Assembly: GCA_964577985.1 (NCBI GenBank)
Contig: CAZOAR010000018.1
Span: 1-54,828, forward strand
Origin: CAZOAR01 sp964577985
GTDB taxonomy: Bacteria > Gemmatimonadota > CAZMKB01 > CAZNLH01
Direction: 5' to 3'
DNA: 54,828 nt
Both the position numbers and the translations under genes were made by a program. The notes under the pieces were generated by a model. The model saw nothing but the letters and a program-made list of their open reading frames with translations. It was not told where the DNA came from and made no database searches. Below, one piece after another: positions 42,825-51,607 of this stretch (positions within the stretch are counted from its first letter, which is position 1; each line of letters starts with the position of its first letter).

Positions 42825-43808
42825 GTGAGAGTACTGATTACCGGAGCCACAGGTTTTACCGGCAGCCACTTGACAAAGAAACTCCTCCAGGAAGAGAATG
42901 AGGTCCGTATCCTGGCCAGGTCCAGGGAGAAGGCGTCTTCTATCTTTGGAAAGAGCCCTGTGGAAATCGTGCCGGGGGACCTTGAGGATGTTGATGCTAT
43001 CCGGAATGCTGTAAAGGGAATTGACACGGTCTTTCACATAGCCGCGATGTACCGTGAAGCGGGGCTTCCTGAATCGAGATATCATGAAGTGAATGCCGGG
43101 GGAACAGAAAAGTTGCTTAAGGCGTCGCTTGAGAACAATGTAAAGAAGTTCGTTCACTGCAGCACCATAGGGGTCCTTGGAAACATCTCATCTCCACCCG
43201 GGGACGAAGAGACACCGTACAATCCGGGTGATGAGTATCAACGATCCAAGATGGAAGGTGAAATCGCGGCGCTGAAGTATAACAGAGAGTTCGGTCTTCC
43301 GGTGACGGTGGTCCGCCCGGCGGCGATATATGGACCGGGTGACATGAGGCTGTTCAAGTTGTTCCGGATGGTTGCGAGGCGAAGGGCCATTATTCTGGGG
43401 AGTGGGGAGACACTTTACCACATGGTTTACATAGCGGATCTTGTAAGGGGTTTTCTCCTGGCGGCCGAAACTGAGCGTGCCGTTGGCGAGGTTTTTATTA
43501 TCGGAGGCGAAGGCTACGTCACGCTAAGAGAACTTTACGAGATGATAGCTCTGGCTCTCGGTGTGCGCTTGACAAGCTACAGTTTCCCCCTGAAACCGGT
43601 GATGGCAGCGGCGACGATCATGGAAAAGATTCTTCCACCGTTCGGGATAAGTCCGCCTCTCTACAGAAGACGGGTTGACTTCTTCTCTAAGAACAGGGCG
43701 TTTGACATCTCCAAGGCGAAGGATATCCTGGGTTATAAGCCAGAATATTCCATGGAGGCCGGAATTGCTGAAACTTCGACATGGTACAGGGAGAAGGGGC
43801 TGCTTTGA
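42825..43808 (+). CDS. NAD-dependent epimerase/dehydratase family protein (SDR)
   Basis: Extended SDR of 327 residues with NAD-binding GATGFTGSHL and catalytic Tyr/Lys in EYQRSKMEGE. The type resembles dihydroflavonol reductase/3-beta-HSD-like or HpnA-type SDRs rather than the nucleotide-sugar epimerases upstream. The substrate is unknown. The start is GTG 42825 with only CAGGT upstream, so the initiation is weak. The preceding 192 bp hold a GGCGCC-GAG-GCGC hairpin near 42737-42750 and nothing else I can name. Its TGA overlaps the acyltransferase TTG. It may form a separate sub-operon from the UDP-sugar genes. Confidence 0.83.
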   Translation: MRVLITGATGFTGSHLTKKLLQEENEVRILARSREKASSIFGKSPVEIVPGDLEDVDAIRNAVKGIDTVFHIAAMYREAGLPESRYHEVNAGGTEKLLKASLENNVKKFVHCSTIGVLGNISSPPGDEETPYNPGDEYQRSKMEGEIAALKYNREFGLPVTVVRPAAIYGPGDMRLFKLFRMVARRRAIILGSGETLYHMVYIADLVRGFLLAAETERAVGEVFIIGGEGYVTLRELYEMIALALGVRLTSYSFPLKPVMAAATIMEKILPPFGISPPLYRRRVDFFSKNRAFDISKAKDILGYKPEYSMEAGIAETSTWYREKGLL

Positions 43809-44581
43809 CGGAGACCGCGAGGAAGAGGGAGACAGTAGAAATCCAGAAAGAACTGTTCGCGGAGAACAAGTCGTCCATCTCCAAGTATATGGAGCTCGTT
43901 GTGGGGAAGAAGGGGTGGTTGAATCTTGCCGTGTATGAGTCGATTCTTCTTCTCTCTTCCTGGGTTCCCGGTGCGTTGGGCCTTTTCCTTAGAGGCCTCC
44001 TTTACCCGATTCTTCTGGGGAAGGTCGGAAAGGGTGTTCATTTCGGGGCGAACGTGGTGTTGAGATCGCCTCACAAGATAGACATTGAGGACAATGTGGT
44101 AATCGACGACAATTGCGTTCTCGATGCGAAGGGATATGACAACCGGGGAATCAGTATCGGCAGTGGTGTGTTCGTGGGTAGAAACACGATCCTGAGTTGT
44201 AAGAACGGAGATATTAGATTGGGAAACAGGGTCAACATAGGTTTCAACTGCGAGATCTTTTCAGCAAGCAGCGTCGAGTTGGGAGACGATATTCTACTGG
44301 CGGCCTATACTTATCTGATCGGAGGGGATCACGATTTCGAAAAAACGGATGTCCCCGTTCTGCAGCAGGGGAGAGTATCGAAGGGAATAACAGTCTGCAG
44401 CAACGCCTGGCTGGGCGCAGGGGTGAAAGTCCTTGATGGGGTCACGATTGGCAGGGACTCCATAATAGGTACCGGCGCGGTAGTAACGGGTGAAATTCCA
44501 GAGTACTCGATCGCACTGGGGATCCCGGCGCGTGTGGTCAAGAAGCGGAGAGGAAAAGAAATTGTCACTGAAGAATCTTAA
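43805..44581 (+). CDS. Hexapeptide-repeat acyltransferase
   Basis: Left-handed beta-helix acyltransferase of 258 residues. After a helical N-terminal region of about 85 residues with a hydrophobic stretch (VPGALGLFLRGLLYPILLG), hexapeptide repeats run to the end. The acetyltransferase block GGDHDFEKTDVPVLQQG has the catalytic His of the CysE/NodL/WbbJ type, followed by AWLGAGVKVLDGVTIGRDSI. It probably O-acetylates a sugar of the polymer. I start it at TTG 43805 in a TTGA overlap with the upstream SDR (SD AGGGAGAAGGGG). The in-frame ATG at 43781 lies inside that gene. It overlaps the next gene by 20 nt. Confidence 0.85.
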   Translation: MTETARKRETVEIQKELFAENKSSISKYMELVVGKKGWLNLAVYESILLLSSWVPGALGLFLRGLLYPILLGKVGKGVHFGANVVLRSPHKIDIEDNVVIDDNCVLDAKGYDNRGISIGSGVFVGRNTILSCKNGDIRLGNRVNIGFNCEIFSASSVELGDDILLAAYTYLIGGDHDFEKTDVPVLQQGRVSKGITVCSNAWLGAGVKVLDGVTIGRDSIIGTGAVVTGEIPEYSIALGIPARVVKKRRGKEIVTEES

Positions 44582-45866
44582 GATCCTGATGATCGCGCCC
44601 ACACCGTTTTTTGCTGACAGGGGCTGCCATGTCAGGATATATGAAGAGATCAAGTTCCTGCGGCAGAAGGGACACGAAGTAATCCTTCTGACATATCCTA
44701 TTGGCGATGACATAGAGGGAGTAGACATCAGAAGAGTTCCGGGGGCTCCATGGTACCGAAAACTGACCGCCGGCGCTTCCCTTCACAAGTTCTATCTCGA
44801 TCCCCTCCTTGCTGTCTGGGGCACCTGGCTGGCCTTCACGGAGAAACCGGACATTATTCATGTTCACCTCCACGAAGGCATAGCCATAGGCCTTCCCATT
44901 TCCTTCCTTACAAGGCGGCCCATGATGGCCGATCTCCAGGGGAGTATGGTGGAGGAGTTGATAGACCACCGAAGTATTACGCGGAATTCAGTTGTGGCAA
45001 GGATCCTGCGCCGTGTGGAGAAAAGTCTGTCAAGACTTGCGGGGCACATCATCGTAAGCTCGCAAAATACCGCCAGAGCCCTTGAGAAGTCCTACGCCCT
45101 TGAGGAAGGTATGATCTCGTGTGTGGGCGACGGCGTGGACCTTCAGGAGTTTCGCCCACAGAGTCCGCCCGCAGAATTGCGGAGGAGACTGTCGATTGCC
45201 GATGACGCCCGTGTAGTGGTCTTCCTGGGACTGCTCACAGAATATCAGGGCGTTGACGTACTCCTTGAGGCCTTTACCCATGTAGTCAATTCCGTCCCAG
45301 GTGCTCATCTGCTGCTTATGGGATATCCTGATGAGGATTATTACCTGGAAAAGGCCGCATCTCTCATGCTGTCCGACAATATCACGCTTACGGGAAGAGT
45401 TCCGTACAGGGAGGCAGGAGACTATCTGGCCCTTGGCGAAGTGGCTGTGGCTCCAAAAATGTCACTGACTGAGGCAAATGGTAAACTCTATAATTATATG
45501 GCCTGTGGGCTGCCTGTTGTGGCGTTCGATACGCCGGTCAATAGAGAAATACTGGGCTTCAAAGGAATCTACGCCCGGTTTGGAGACAAAGACTCTCTTG
45601 CTGACTTCATAATCAGTCTCTTGCGATCTCCGGAGAAGGCCGGAGAAACAGGTGCTGAGCTCAGGAAGAAGGTAGAGGCATCATATTCCTGGGAGCGATC
45701 AATTCATCGAATCCTGTCCTGTTACGGGGAGATCCTGACCGGTGAAAGCACGATTGCTACATCGCCGGACGGAGGCTTTAGCGCGCGGTCAGTGCCCTCG
45801 GAGACGTTATCAGACTCAGAAGACGAAAAGGAGATTCTTCAAGGTTCCTCCCTGTCTGATGAATAG
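44562..45866 (+). CDS. Glycosyltransferase family 4
   Basis: Retaining GT-B glycosyltransferase of 434 residues. The N-terminal block IAPTPFFADRGCHVRIYEEI has the GT4 acceptor-domain pattern. The C-terminal domain has VVFLGLLTEYQGVDVLLEAF, and the donor-binding EANGKLYNYMACGLPVV stands in for the usual E-x7-E motif. The C-terminal tail of about 40 residues is low-complexity Ser/Glu rich. The start is TTG 44562 behind GGAGAGG; the longer ORF from 44490 would lie inside the acyltransferase. It presumably adds a sugar to the lipid-linked repeat unit. A 223-bp gap without a convincing gene follows. Confidence 0.88.
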   Translation: MSLKNLKILMIAPTPFFADRGCHVRIYEEIKFLRQKGHEVILLTYPIGDDIEGVDIRRVPGAPWYRKLTAGASLHKFYLDPLLAVWGTWLAFTEKPDIIHVHLHEGIAIGLPISFLTRRPMMADLQGSMVEELIDHRSITRNSVVARILRRVEKSLSRLAGHIIVSSQNTARALEKSYALEEGMISCVGDGVDLQEFRPQSPPAELRRRLSIADDARVVVFLGLLTEYQGVDVLLEAFTHVVNSVPGAHLLLMGYPDEDYYLEKAASLMLSDNITLTGRVPYREAGDYLALGEVAVAPKMSLTEANGKLYNYMACGLPVVAFDTPVNREILGFKGIYARFGDKDSLADFIISLLRSPEKAGETGAELRKKVEASYSWERSIHRILSCYGEILTGESTIATSPDGGFSARSVPSETLSDSEDEKEILQGSSLSDE

Positions 45867-46089
45867 GTCCCCTGCCGGCCTTGCAGTGCGGGAGCAGGAT
45901 CATCTCGACCCCCGCGGTGATGCTTCAGAAGAATTCCATGTGCGAAATTGCTGTTTTCAGAAGCATGGTACGAAAGTTGAATGTAAATCAAGAGGTGAGA
46001 GGCTTCCTTTTGATGGAACATGTGCTTAGCGGACGAGAATCTGTTCCAGGTGGAGAAGAGAGAGCTCCGGCGAATGGAGATGGATAACA

Positions 46090-46680
46090 ATGCCGTCACC
46101 TGTAGGACATTCCCTGGGCGGGTTCTCTGTGTATCTTTGCCTGACGGCGAGAAGGAAGGGGACACTCGGGCTTCTTGTCTTCTGCGTCCTGATCACAAAT
46201 CTCCCGGACCTTGATTTCCTCCCCGGATGGTTGACGGGAGAGCCTAATCTGTTCCATCGCGGGGGGAGCCACAGCATTCTCGTGGCACTGGTGGTGGGAG
46301 TGGTAGTGGGGCTGGTCGTGAAATTGACGGGAAAGGGGAAATTTCTGCCTGTGGCCTCTGCGGCGTTTGTTCTGTATGGGATTCATCTTGTACTTGATCT
46401 CTTTTGCGTCGACAACAGTACTCCGAGAGGATTCCAGATGCTCTGGCCGCTGAATGACGATTACTATATAGCGCCGATGACGATTTTTGATGATATCACA
46501 CGTTCTCCGGTCGCGGCCGAGTTTTTTCAGAGTCTGTTCAGTGCTCACAATTTCAGGGCGGTAATCAACGAAATCATGCTTTTTCTGCCGGCCCTGATGC
46601 TTCTGTGGGGAATCAGGGGGAGGGGTGCGGTAGAGACCGGTGAAGATCATTTCCTCAAGGATAGGCAGAGGATACGATAG
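46090..46680 (+). CDS. YdjM-type membrane-bound metal-dependent hydrolase family protein
   Basis: A 196-residue membrane protein of the YdjM/DUF457 family. Motifs are MPSPVGHSLGG at the start, NLPDLDFLPG, FHRGGSHSILVA and HLVLDLFCVDNSTPRG, whose His and Asp residues are those thought to bind metal. Four hydrophobic helices. Function is not established; members are called membrane-bound hydrolases and occur in envelope loci. Start ATG 46090 with GGAGATGG. It is followed immediately by a GT2 gene (TAGTG overlap), so it belongs to the same transcript and may process a lipid-linked intermediate (inference). Confidence 0.8.
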   Translation: MPSPVGHSLGGFSVYLCLTARRKGTLGLLVFCVLITNLPDLDFLPGWLTGEPNLFHRGGSHSILVALVVGVVVGLVVKLTGKGKFLPVASAAFVLYGIHLVLDLFCVDNSTPRGFQMLWPLNDDYYIAPMTIFDDITRSPVAAEFFQSLFSAHNFRAVINEIMLFLPALMLLWGIRGRGAVETGEDHFLKDRQRIR

Positions 46681-47633
46681 TGGATTATTCGGTGGTTGTG
46701 CCATTATACAATGAGGAAGACAATGTGACGATCCTGTATCGTGAAATTCGGCAAACGATGGAGGGAATGGATGGCCGATATGAGGTCATATATGTTGACG
46801 ACGGGAGCTCCGACAGGACATTTGAACGGCTCCGCGAAATCGCCCGGGATGATGAGTGTGTGGTCATAATAAAGTTCCGCGGCAACTTTGGTCAATCAGC
46901 GGCCATGTCCGCCGGGTTTGACAGGGCAAAGGGCGAAATAGTTGTCTCTCTCGACGGTGACCTGCAGAATGACCCGGCGGACATTCCTCTGTTGATCAGC
47001 AGGATAAAAGAAGGCCCGGATGTTGTTAGTGGCTGGAGAAAGAACCGTCGGGACAAGATGCTTCTCAGAAAAATCCCGTCGAAGCTCGCAAACAAGATTA
47101 TCTGTCACGTCACCGGCGTAAAACTGCATGACACAGGTTGTTCGCTCAAGGCCTATCGCAAGGATGTCCTGAAAGAGATCAGCCTTTACGGTGAATTGCA
47201 CCGATTTCTGCCTGCTCTCGCACGGATGCAGGGTGCCGAAATAGAAGAGATGGCCGTAAACCACAGGGAGAGGCGCTTCGGAGAATCCAAATACAATCTC
47301 ACACGGACCTTCAAGGTTATGATGGACATATCAACCCTTAATCTGTTCCTCAAGTACCTGGGAAGACCACATATATACTTTGGTACCACTGGAGTGGTAT
47401 TCACGGTTACGGGTTTCATTACGTTTCTGGGGCTGATGTTGAATCGGTTCATGATGGGCGGCGATCCAGCGGAGGAAAACATTCTGTTGACCCTGACCTT
47501 TCTCATGATTGTCACCGGGTTTCAGTTTCTTCTCTATGGCCTGTTGTCGAAGCTGATTGTTCATACCGGCAGGAACAGGAATAGAATCCCCGCGTTGTCG
47601 GTCATCAAGGGAAGCGGCAGAAAGGGGGCATAG
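46680..47633 (+). CDS. Glycosyltransferase family 2, polyprenyl-phosphate type with two C-terminal helices
   Basis: GT-A enzyme of 317 residues like ArnC/GtrB/DPM1. Nucleotide-binding VVVPLYNEEDNV is at 5-16, VDDGSSD at 39-45 and the metal-binding DGD at 92-94 in LDGDLQNDPADIP. VSGWRKNRRDKM and KLHDTGCSLKAYRKDV follow. Two C-terminal transmembrane helices (about 233-258 and 268-292) anchor it. These enzymes load a sugar onto polyprenyl phosphate for use by GT-C transferases outside the membrane, which fits the DUF2079 protein encoded downstream. It starts at GTG 46680, overlapping the previous stop. The gene after it is a degenerate paralogue. Confidence 0.9.
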   Translation: MDYSVVVPLYNEEDNVTILYREIRQTMEGMDGRYEVIYVDDGSSDRTFERLREIARDDECVVIIKFRGNFGQSAAMSAGFDRAKGEIVVSLDGDLQNDPADIPLLISRIKEGPDVVSGWRKNRRDKMLLRKIPSKLANKIICHVTGVKLHDTGCSLKAYRKDVLKEISLYGELHRFLPALARMQGAEIEEMAVNHRERRFGESKYNLTRTFKVMMDISTLNLFLKYLGRPHIYFGTTGVVFTVTGFITFLGLMLNRFMMGGDPAEENILLTLTFLMIVTGFQFLLYGLLSKLIVHTGRNRNRIPALSVIKGSGRKGA

Positions 47634-47635
47634 AG

Positions 47636-48682
47636 GTGCAGGACTCAATCGGGCTTAAAAAGGAGAGGATTCCCGTGGGGAACATGGTGTCGGACACGAC
47701 TCGTAACGGAATGGCGATATCAGCCGTCATAACAATATCAGAAACAGCGGATGGTATCGAGGAGACCTACGGACACATAAAGGAATTCCTGGAGTCGCGA
47801 CACTCCTCCTACGAGATTGTATTTGTCGACAACGGTGTCGGGGGAAAAGAAGTGAGGTGGCTGGAAGAAAAGACCCGGCAGGAGAGCGCCCTCAAGTTGA
47901 TCCGCTTCAGATCCGTATTCTCGGAATCGTCCGCACTCGATGCCGGTTTCAAGGCGTCGGCCGGGAAAGTAGTATTGTATATGACCACGAGAGTCCGAGT
48001 CGACCCATGCGGCTTTGCTTCACTGATCGATCCACTGAGTGACCATGCGGATATAGTAGTGGGCTGGCGGCACCCGAGATCCGACTCATCCTTGAATCAG
48101 TGGGTATCGCGTGTCTTTAACCGTATTACGTCGCGAATGGGAGGGCTGAAGCTCCACGACCTCAACAGCGGTGTCTTCGCGGCGCGGAGAGAGGTGCTTT
48201 CTGACGTGCTTCTCTACGGAGATCTCGACAAGTTCCTGCCCATCATGGCCCACAAGCAGGGTTACCGTGTGAGAGAAGAGATGATAACACAGCTGCCTGG
48301 AGAATTCCGGATTTCCTTCTACGTAAAGGAGTACTTTGTCAGGCTCCTCGACATCATCACCATCGTTTTCCTGACAAACTATTCGAAGAAACCAATCCAT
48401 TTTCTGGGTTTTCTCGGACTCCTCTTTTCCCTCGCAGGAGGAATCCTGAGCCTCTATTTGTTCATTTACAGAATCGCGGGACAGGGCCCGATTGCAGGAA
48501 GGCCACTCCTTCTGCTTGGAATTCTGCTCTTTGTTATTGGCATCCAGATGATTGCCATCGGGCTCCTCGGTGAGATGATGATCTACATACACGCCAATGA
48601 GATAACGGAGTACAATATCGAGGCAGTAGTCGAGCACGGAGAAACGAAAAATGAAGCTGATCGTTCAGATTCCATGCTATAA
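47636..48682 (+). CDS. Catalytically degenerate paralogue of the preceding GT2
   Basis: A 348-residue protein with the same fold order as the upstream GT2: matching blocks VVGWRHPRSDSS, KLHDLNSGVFAARREV, LLYGDLDKFLPIMAHKQGYRV and two C-terminal helices. Its active-site motifs are gone: the nucleotide-binding PLYNEE position reads ITISETAD, DDGS is DNGV (65-68) and the LDGDLQND segment is LYMTTRVRVD (114-123). With no DxD it should not bind a metal-nucleotide sugar, so a regulatory or heterodimer partner role is likely. The reading frame is intact, with no stops or frameshifts, so this is a pseudoenzyme and not a pseudogene. GTG 47636 is used; ATG 47684 or 47711 are possible. Confidence 0.82.
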   Translation: MQDSIGLKKERIPVGNMVSDTTRNGMAISAVITISETADGIEETYGHIKEFLESRHSSYEIVFVDNGVGGKEVRWLEEKTRQESALKLIRFRSVFSESSALDAGFKASAGKVVLYMTTRVRVDPCGFASLIDPLSDHADIVVGWRHPRSDSSLNQWVSRVFNRITSRMGGLKLHDLNSGVFAARREVLSDVLLYGDLDKFLPIMAHKQGYRVREEMITQLPGEFRISFYVKEYFVRLLDIITIVFLTNYSKKPIHFLGFLGLLFSLAGGILSLYLFIYRIAGQGPIAGRPLLLLGILLFVIGIQMIAIGLLGEMMIYIHANEITEYNIEAVVEHGETKNEADRSDSML

Positions 48683-49628
48683 CGAAGAGAAAACACTCGG
48701 GTTGACCATAGGGGACATACCCCGCTCCATACCCGGCGTCGACACGATCGAGACCTTGGTGATTGATGATGGCAGCACAGATCGCACCCTGGAAGTGGCG
48801 CGCGAGCTTGGTGTAGATCACGTCGTTCACCTGACAAACAACAAGGGACTTGCGACTGGTTTCACGGTGGGGCTTGACACGTCACTCAAGCTGGGAGCAG
48901 ACATAGTCGTAAACACGGATGGGGATAACCAATACGCAGGCAGCAGCATACCATCTCTCATTCAACCGATACTCGAAGGCAAGGCCGACATCGTCATCGG
49001 AAACAGGGACATAGAGAGTATCGACCACTTCTCCTTCCTCAAGAAGAAGCTGCAGAAACTCGGCAGCTGGGTGGTAAGGCACATATCCTATACCAGTGTG
49101 CCGGACACAACGAGCGGTTTCAGGGCATTCAGCAGGGAAGCGGCAATGCACCTGAACGTTGTATCCGAGTTTACGTACACACTCGAGACCATCATACAGG
49201 CGGGCAAGAAGAATATTGCCATCCAGAATGTCGCGATCAGGACGAACGAGAAAACACGCGAGTCACATCTCTTCTCCAGCATGTGGCGCTATATATTCAG
49301 GTCGGTCAGTACTATCGTTCGCATCTATACGATGTATCGTCCGTTGAGGGCCTTCTTCTATGTGGGGGGTACGGTATTCCTGGCAGGCATGGGTGTCGGC
49401 CTGAGATTCATCTATTACTACTACATGGGCAATGGCTCGGGCCACATTCAATCGTTGATCCTGTCTGCGGTGTTCCTCATAGTCGGGTTTCAGTTGATAA
49501 TGATCGGGCTGGTCGCGGATACAATATCGGCGAACAGGCGCCTGATCGAAGATGGCCTCTATCGGATACGACGAATGGAAATTCCCGCAGAGAGGGAACG
49601 TCCCTTTGTAAGCGGAGATGGAGAGTAG
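48651..49628 (+). CDS. Glycosyltransferase family 2 with C-terminal membrane helices
   Basis: Inverting GT-A of 325 residues with intact motifs: IPCYNEEKTLG at 7-17, IDDGSTD and the metal-binding NTDGDNQY. DTTSGFRAFSREA and FTYTLETIIQAGKKN follow. Two C-terminal hydrophobic helices (about 238-262 and 273-295) make it polyprenyl-phosphate-GT-like. The start ATG 48651 overlaps the upstream gene by 32 nt, with GGAG in that overlap. The end overlaps the DUF2079 gene by 11 nt. Three GT2-type genes in a row plus a GT-C candidate suggest decoration of the polymer outside the membrane. Confidence 0.9.
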   Translation: MKLIVQIPCYNEEKTLGLTIGDIPRSIPGVDTIETLVIDDGSTDRTLEVARELGVDHVVHLTNNKGLATGFTVGLDTSLKLGADIVVNTDGDNQYAGSSIPSLIQPILEGKADIVIGNRDIESIDHFSFLKKKLQKLGSWVVRHISYTSVPDTTSGFRAFSREAAMHLNVVSEFTYTLETIIQAGKKNIAIQNVAIRTNEKTRESHLFSSMWRYIFRSVSTIVRIYTMYRPLRAFFYVGGTVFLAGMGVGLRFIYYYYMGNGSGHIQSLILSAVFLIVGFQLIMIGLVADTISANRRLIEDGLYRIRRMEIPAERERPFVSGDGE

Positions 49629-51570
49629 GACGGAATTGAGATCACCAAACCGCGCCGGAAAGTCGCGACCAGGAGATATATGGATAGTCCTTATTGCAAT
49701 GGCACTTTATGTGGTGGTAATCGGCAGCCTTTCTGTCCGGCGCTTCGACAGCTACGACGCCGACATGTTCGACCTGGGCATAATGGAGCAGACCATCTGG
49801 AATACATCCCATGGGAGGATACTCAACGAGAGTGTGAATCTGGGGTTTCCGCGATCGAGAATATGGAGCGGTCGCTGGGAGTTGATTTATCTTCCGATCG
49901 CCGTTCTGTATCGTCTTCTGCCCCACCCTTTTACGGGGCTTCTCTTCCAGACACTTCTGCTGGCGATGGGCGCCATACCGGTGTATCTTCTGGCGCGAGA
50001 CAGGCTGGGGGGGGGACTCGTCTCTATCGCGATGCCGATCGCTTATCTGCTCTATCCCGCGCTGCACAACGCCAACCTCTTTGATCTTCACGGGATAGCA
50101 ATGTCGACTCCGATGGTCCTCTTCGCTTTCTATTTTCTGACGAGGGGTGCCAGATGGCCTTTTTATCTTTTCATCCTTCTTCTCCTGTCATGCAGGGAAG
50201 ACGCGTCTTTCATAGCATTTATGCTGGGGCTTTACGCAATGGTAGTAGAGCGGCACAGGAGAGCGGGTTGTGTAGTAATGGCTCTCAGCGTGGGATGGTT
50301 TTTTTTCGCCCAGAATTTTAGTAGCCTGAGGCCCATCATGGGCCTTCCTCCACTCGCCAGTCCTGATGTCTTTGCCGGCAGGTGGGAAGGAGTAGGCGGG
50401 ACTTCTCCGATCTCGTTTATTGCCTGGATGGCGGGCCATCCTCTGAATTTCCTCAGTCTGCTGTGGCGTTCAGAAAATCTGGAACTCCTTATCAAGCTCT
50501 TCAGTCCGGTTGGTTTTTTGTCTTTTCTGAGTCCATCATCTCTAGCCCTCCTATTACCGAATCTCGGAGTCAACATGATCAGCGGATCTTCCCTGACAAA
50601 CGACATCTATCATCATTACACCGCTACTCTCACGCCGGTCGTCTTTATCTCCGCCGTCTTCGGACTGGGAAACCTCATAGACAAACACCGCGATGCCGAG
50701 GTAAGCAACTCTTCTTTCCTTCCGTCGTGGCTGTTCCGTCCTACCACCATCTCCGCCGCGTTACTCATTTCATCCGCGATTGCCACAACGCTCTGGTCCA
50801 GAACAATTCCGACCGCTTCACTTGAGGTGACACCTCACGACAGGTCGATCGACAAGTTTGTTGAACGTATACCGACCGACGCCTCGGTCTCCGCTCACTC
50901 GCTGATAGGGCCACACGTTGCCCACAGAGAGAATCTCTACCTCTTCCCGGATGGAGTTGGAAACGCGGAATTCATAATATACGATCTGACCCTGCCTTTC
51001 AGCAGGATGATGTCTCACGAGAGCTGGGGAAACCCCATTGTCATACCATTGAACGATCCCTTTCTTAAGCTTCTGGATGATGACAGATACGGGGTGGTTG
51101 CTTTTCAGGATGGCACGATCCTCTTTCGGAAAGGAGCCGACCACGCGAAGGGAATGCACCATTTCAAGGTAGATACTCTGCCGTCCGATCGGACACTCTC
51201 CAGCAGCATAGACCTCGGACCGATCGCCCTCGTCGGCGCTGGAACGGAGGGTTTTTCCGGCAGCTCCGACAAGTACCTGCACCTCTCGATCTACTGGCGG
51301 CGGAAAGCAGGGCAACTCGCGGAAGGGTACACCGTTACCCTTGCCGTGGAGACGGAGGATTCGGAAATTGTCTATGAGCACAGGCCTCTCTACGGATTGA
51401 TGGGCAAGTACGACTGGAAGACTGGATCTATAATAAGAGACGACGCGTTTATTCCTCTGGGAGGGATTGGTCCGGGTTCGCACGAGATTCTTATCGAGGG
51501 TGGTTCGTTGAGTGATTTGACCCATCTGATCGACGTTGACATCGAAGAACGGGACCTTGCGGTTCAATGA
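49618..51570 (+). CDS. DUF2079 polytopic membrane protein, GT-C-like
   Basis: A 650-residue membrane protein. The family hallmark FDSYDADMFDLGIMEQTIWNTSHG is at the first periplasmic loop, with acidic residues (DADMFD) where GT-C transferases place their catalytic Asp. About nine to ten helices extend to residue 390. Residues about 395-650 are a soluble, beta-rich domain predicted outside. DUF2079 proteins are thought to be glycosyltransferases using polyprenyl-phosphate sugars; this is inferred, not shown. Upstream GT2 enzymes of the polyprenyl type would supply donors. ATG 49618 overlaps the previous gene. Confidence 0.82.
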   Translation: MESRTELRSPNRAGKSRPGDIWIVLIAMALYVVVIGSLSVRRFDSYDADMFDLGIMEQTIWNTSHGRILNESVNLGFPRSRIWSGRWELIYLPIAVLYRLLPHPFTGLLFQTLLLAMGAIPVYLLARDRLGGGLVSIAMPIAYLLYPALHNANLFDLHGIAMSTPMVLFAFYFLTRGARWPFYLFILLLLSCREDASFIAFMLGLYAMVVERHRRAGCVVMALSVGWFFFAQNFSSLRPIMGLPPLASPDVFAGRWEGVGGTSPISFIAWMAGHPLNFLSLLWRSENLELLIKLFSPVGFLSFLSPSSLALLLPNLGVNMISGSSLTNDIYHHYTATLTPVVFISAVFGLGNLIDKHRDAEVSNSSFLPSWLFRPTTISAALLISSAIATTLWSRTIPTASLEVTPHDRSIDKFVERIPTDASVSAHSLIGPHVAHRENLYLFPDGVGNAEFIIYDLTLPFSRMMSHESWGNPIVIPLNDPFLKLLDDDRYGVVAFQDGTILFRKGADHAKGMHHFKVDTLPSDRTLSSSIDLGPIALVGAGTEGFSGSSDKYLHLSIYWRRKAGQLAEGYTVTLAVETEDSEIVYEHRPLYGLMGKYDWKTGSIIRDDAFIPLGGIGPGSHEILIEGGSLSDLTHLIDVDIEERDLAVQ

Positions 51571-51607
51571 CCGTTGCCTGAACAGCATGGTATGGCTGGA
51601 GCAACCC

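Noticed and set aside
45867..46089. Small frames in the gap between the GT4 and YdjM-type genes
   Set aside because: Frames such as 45881-46087 have no SD or recognisable product; the only usable SD belongs to the gene at 46090.
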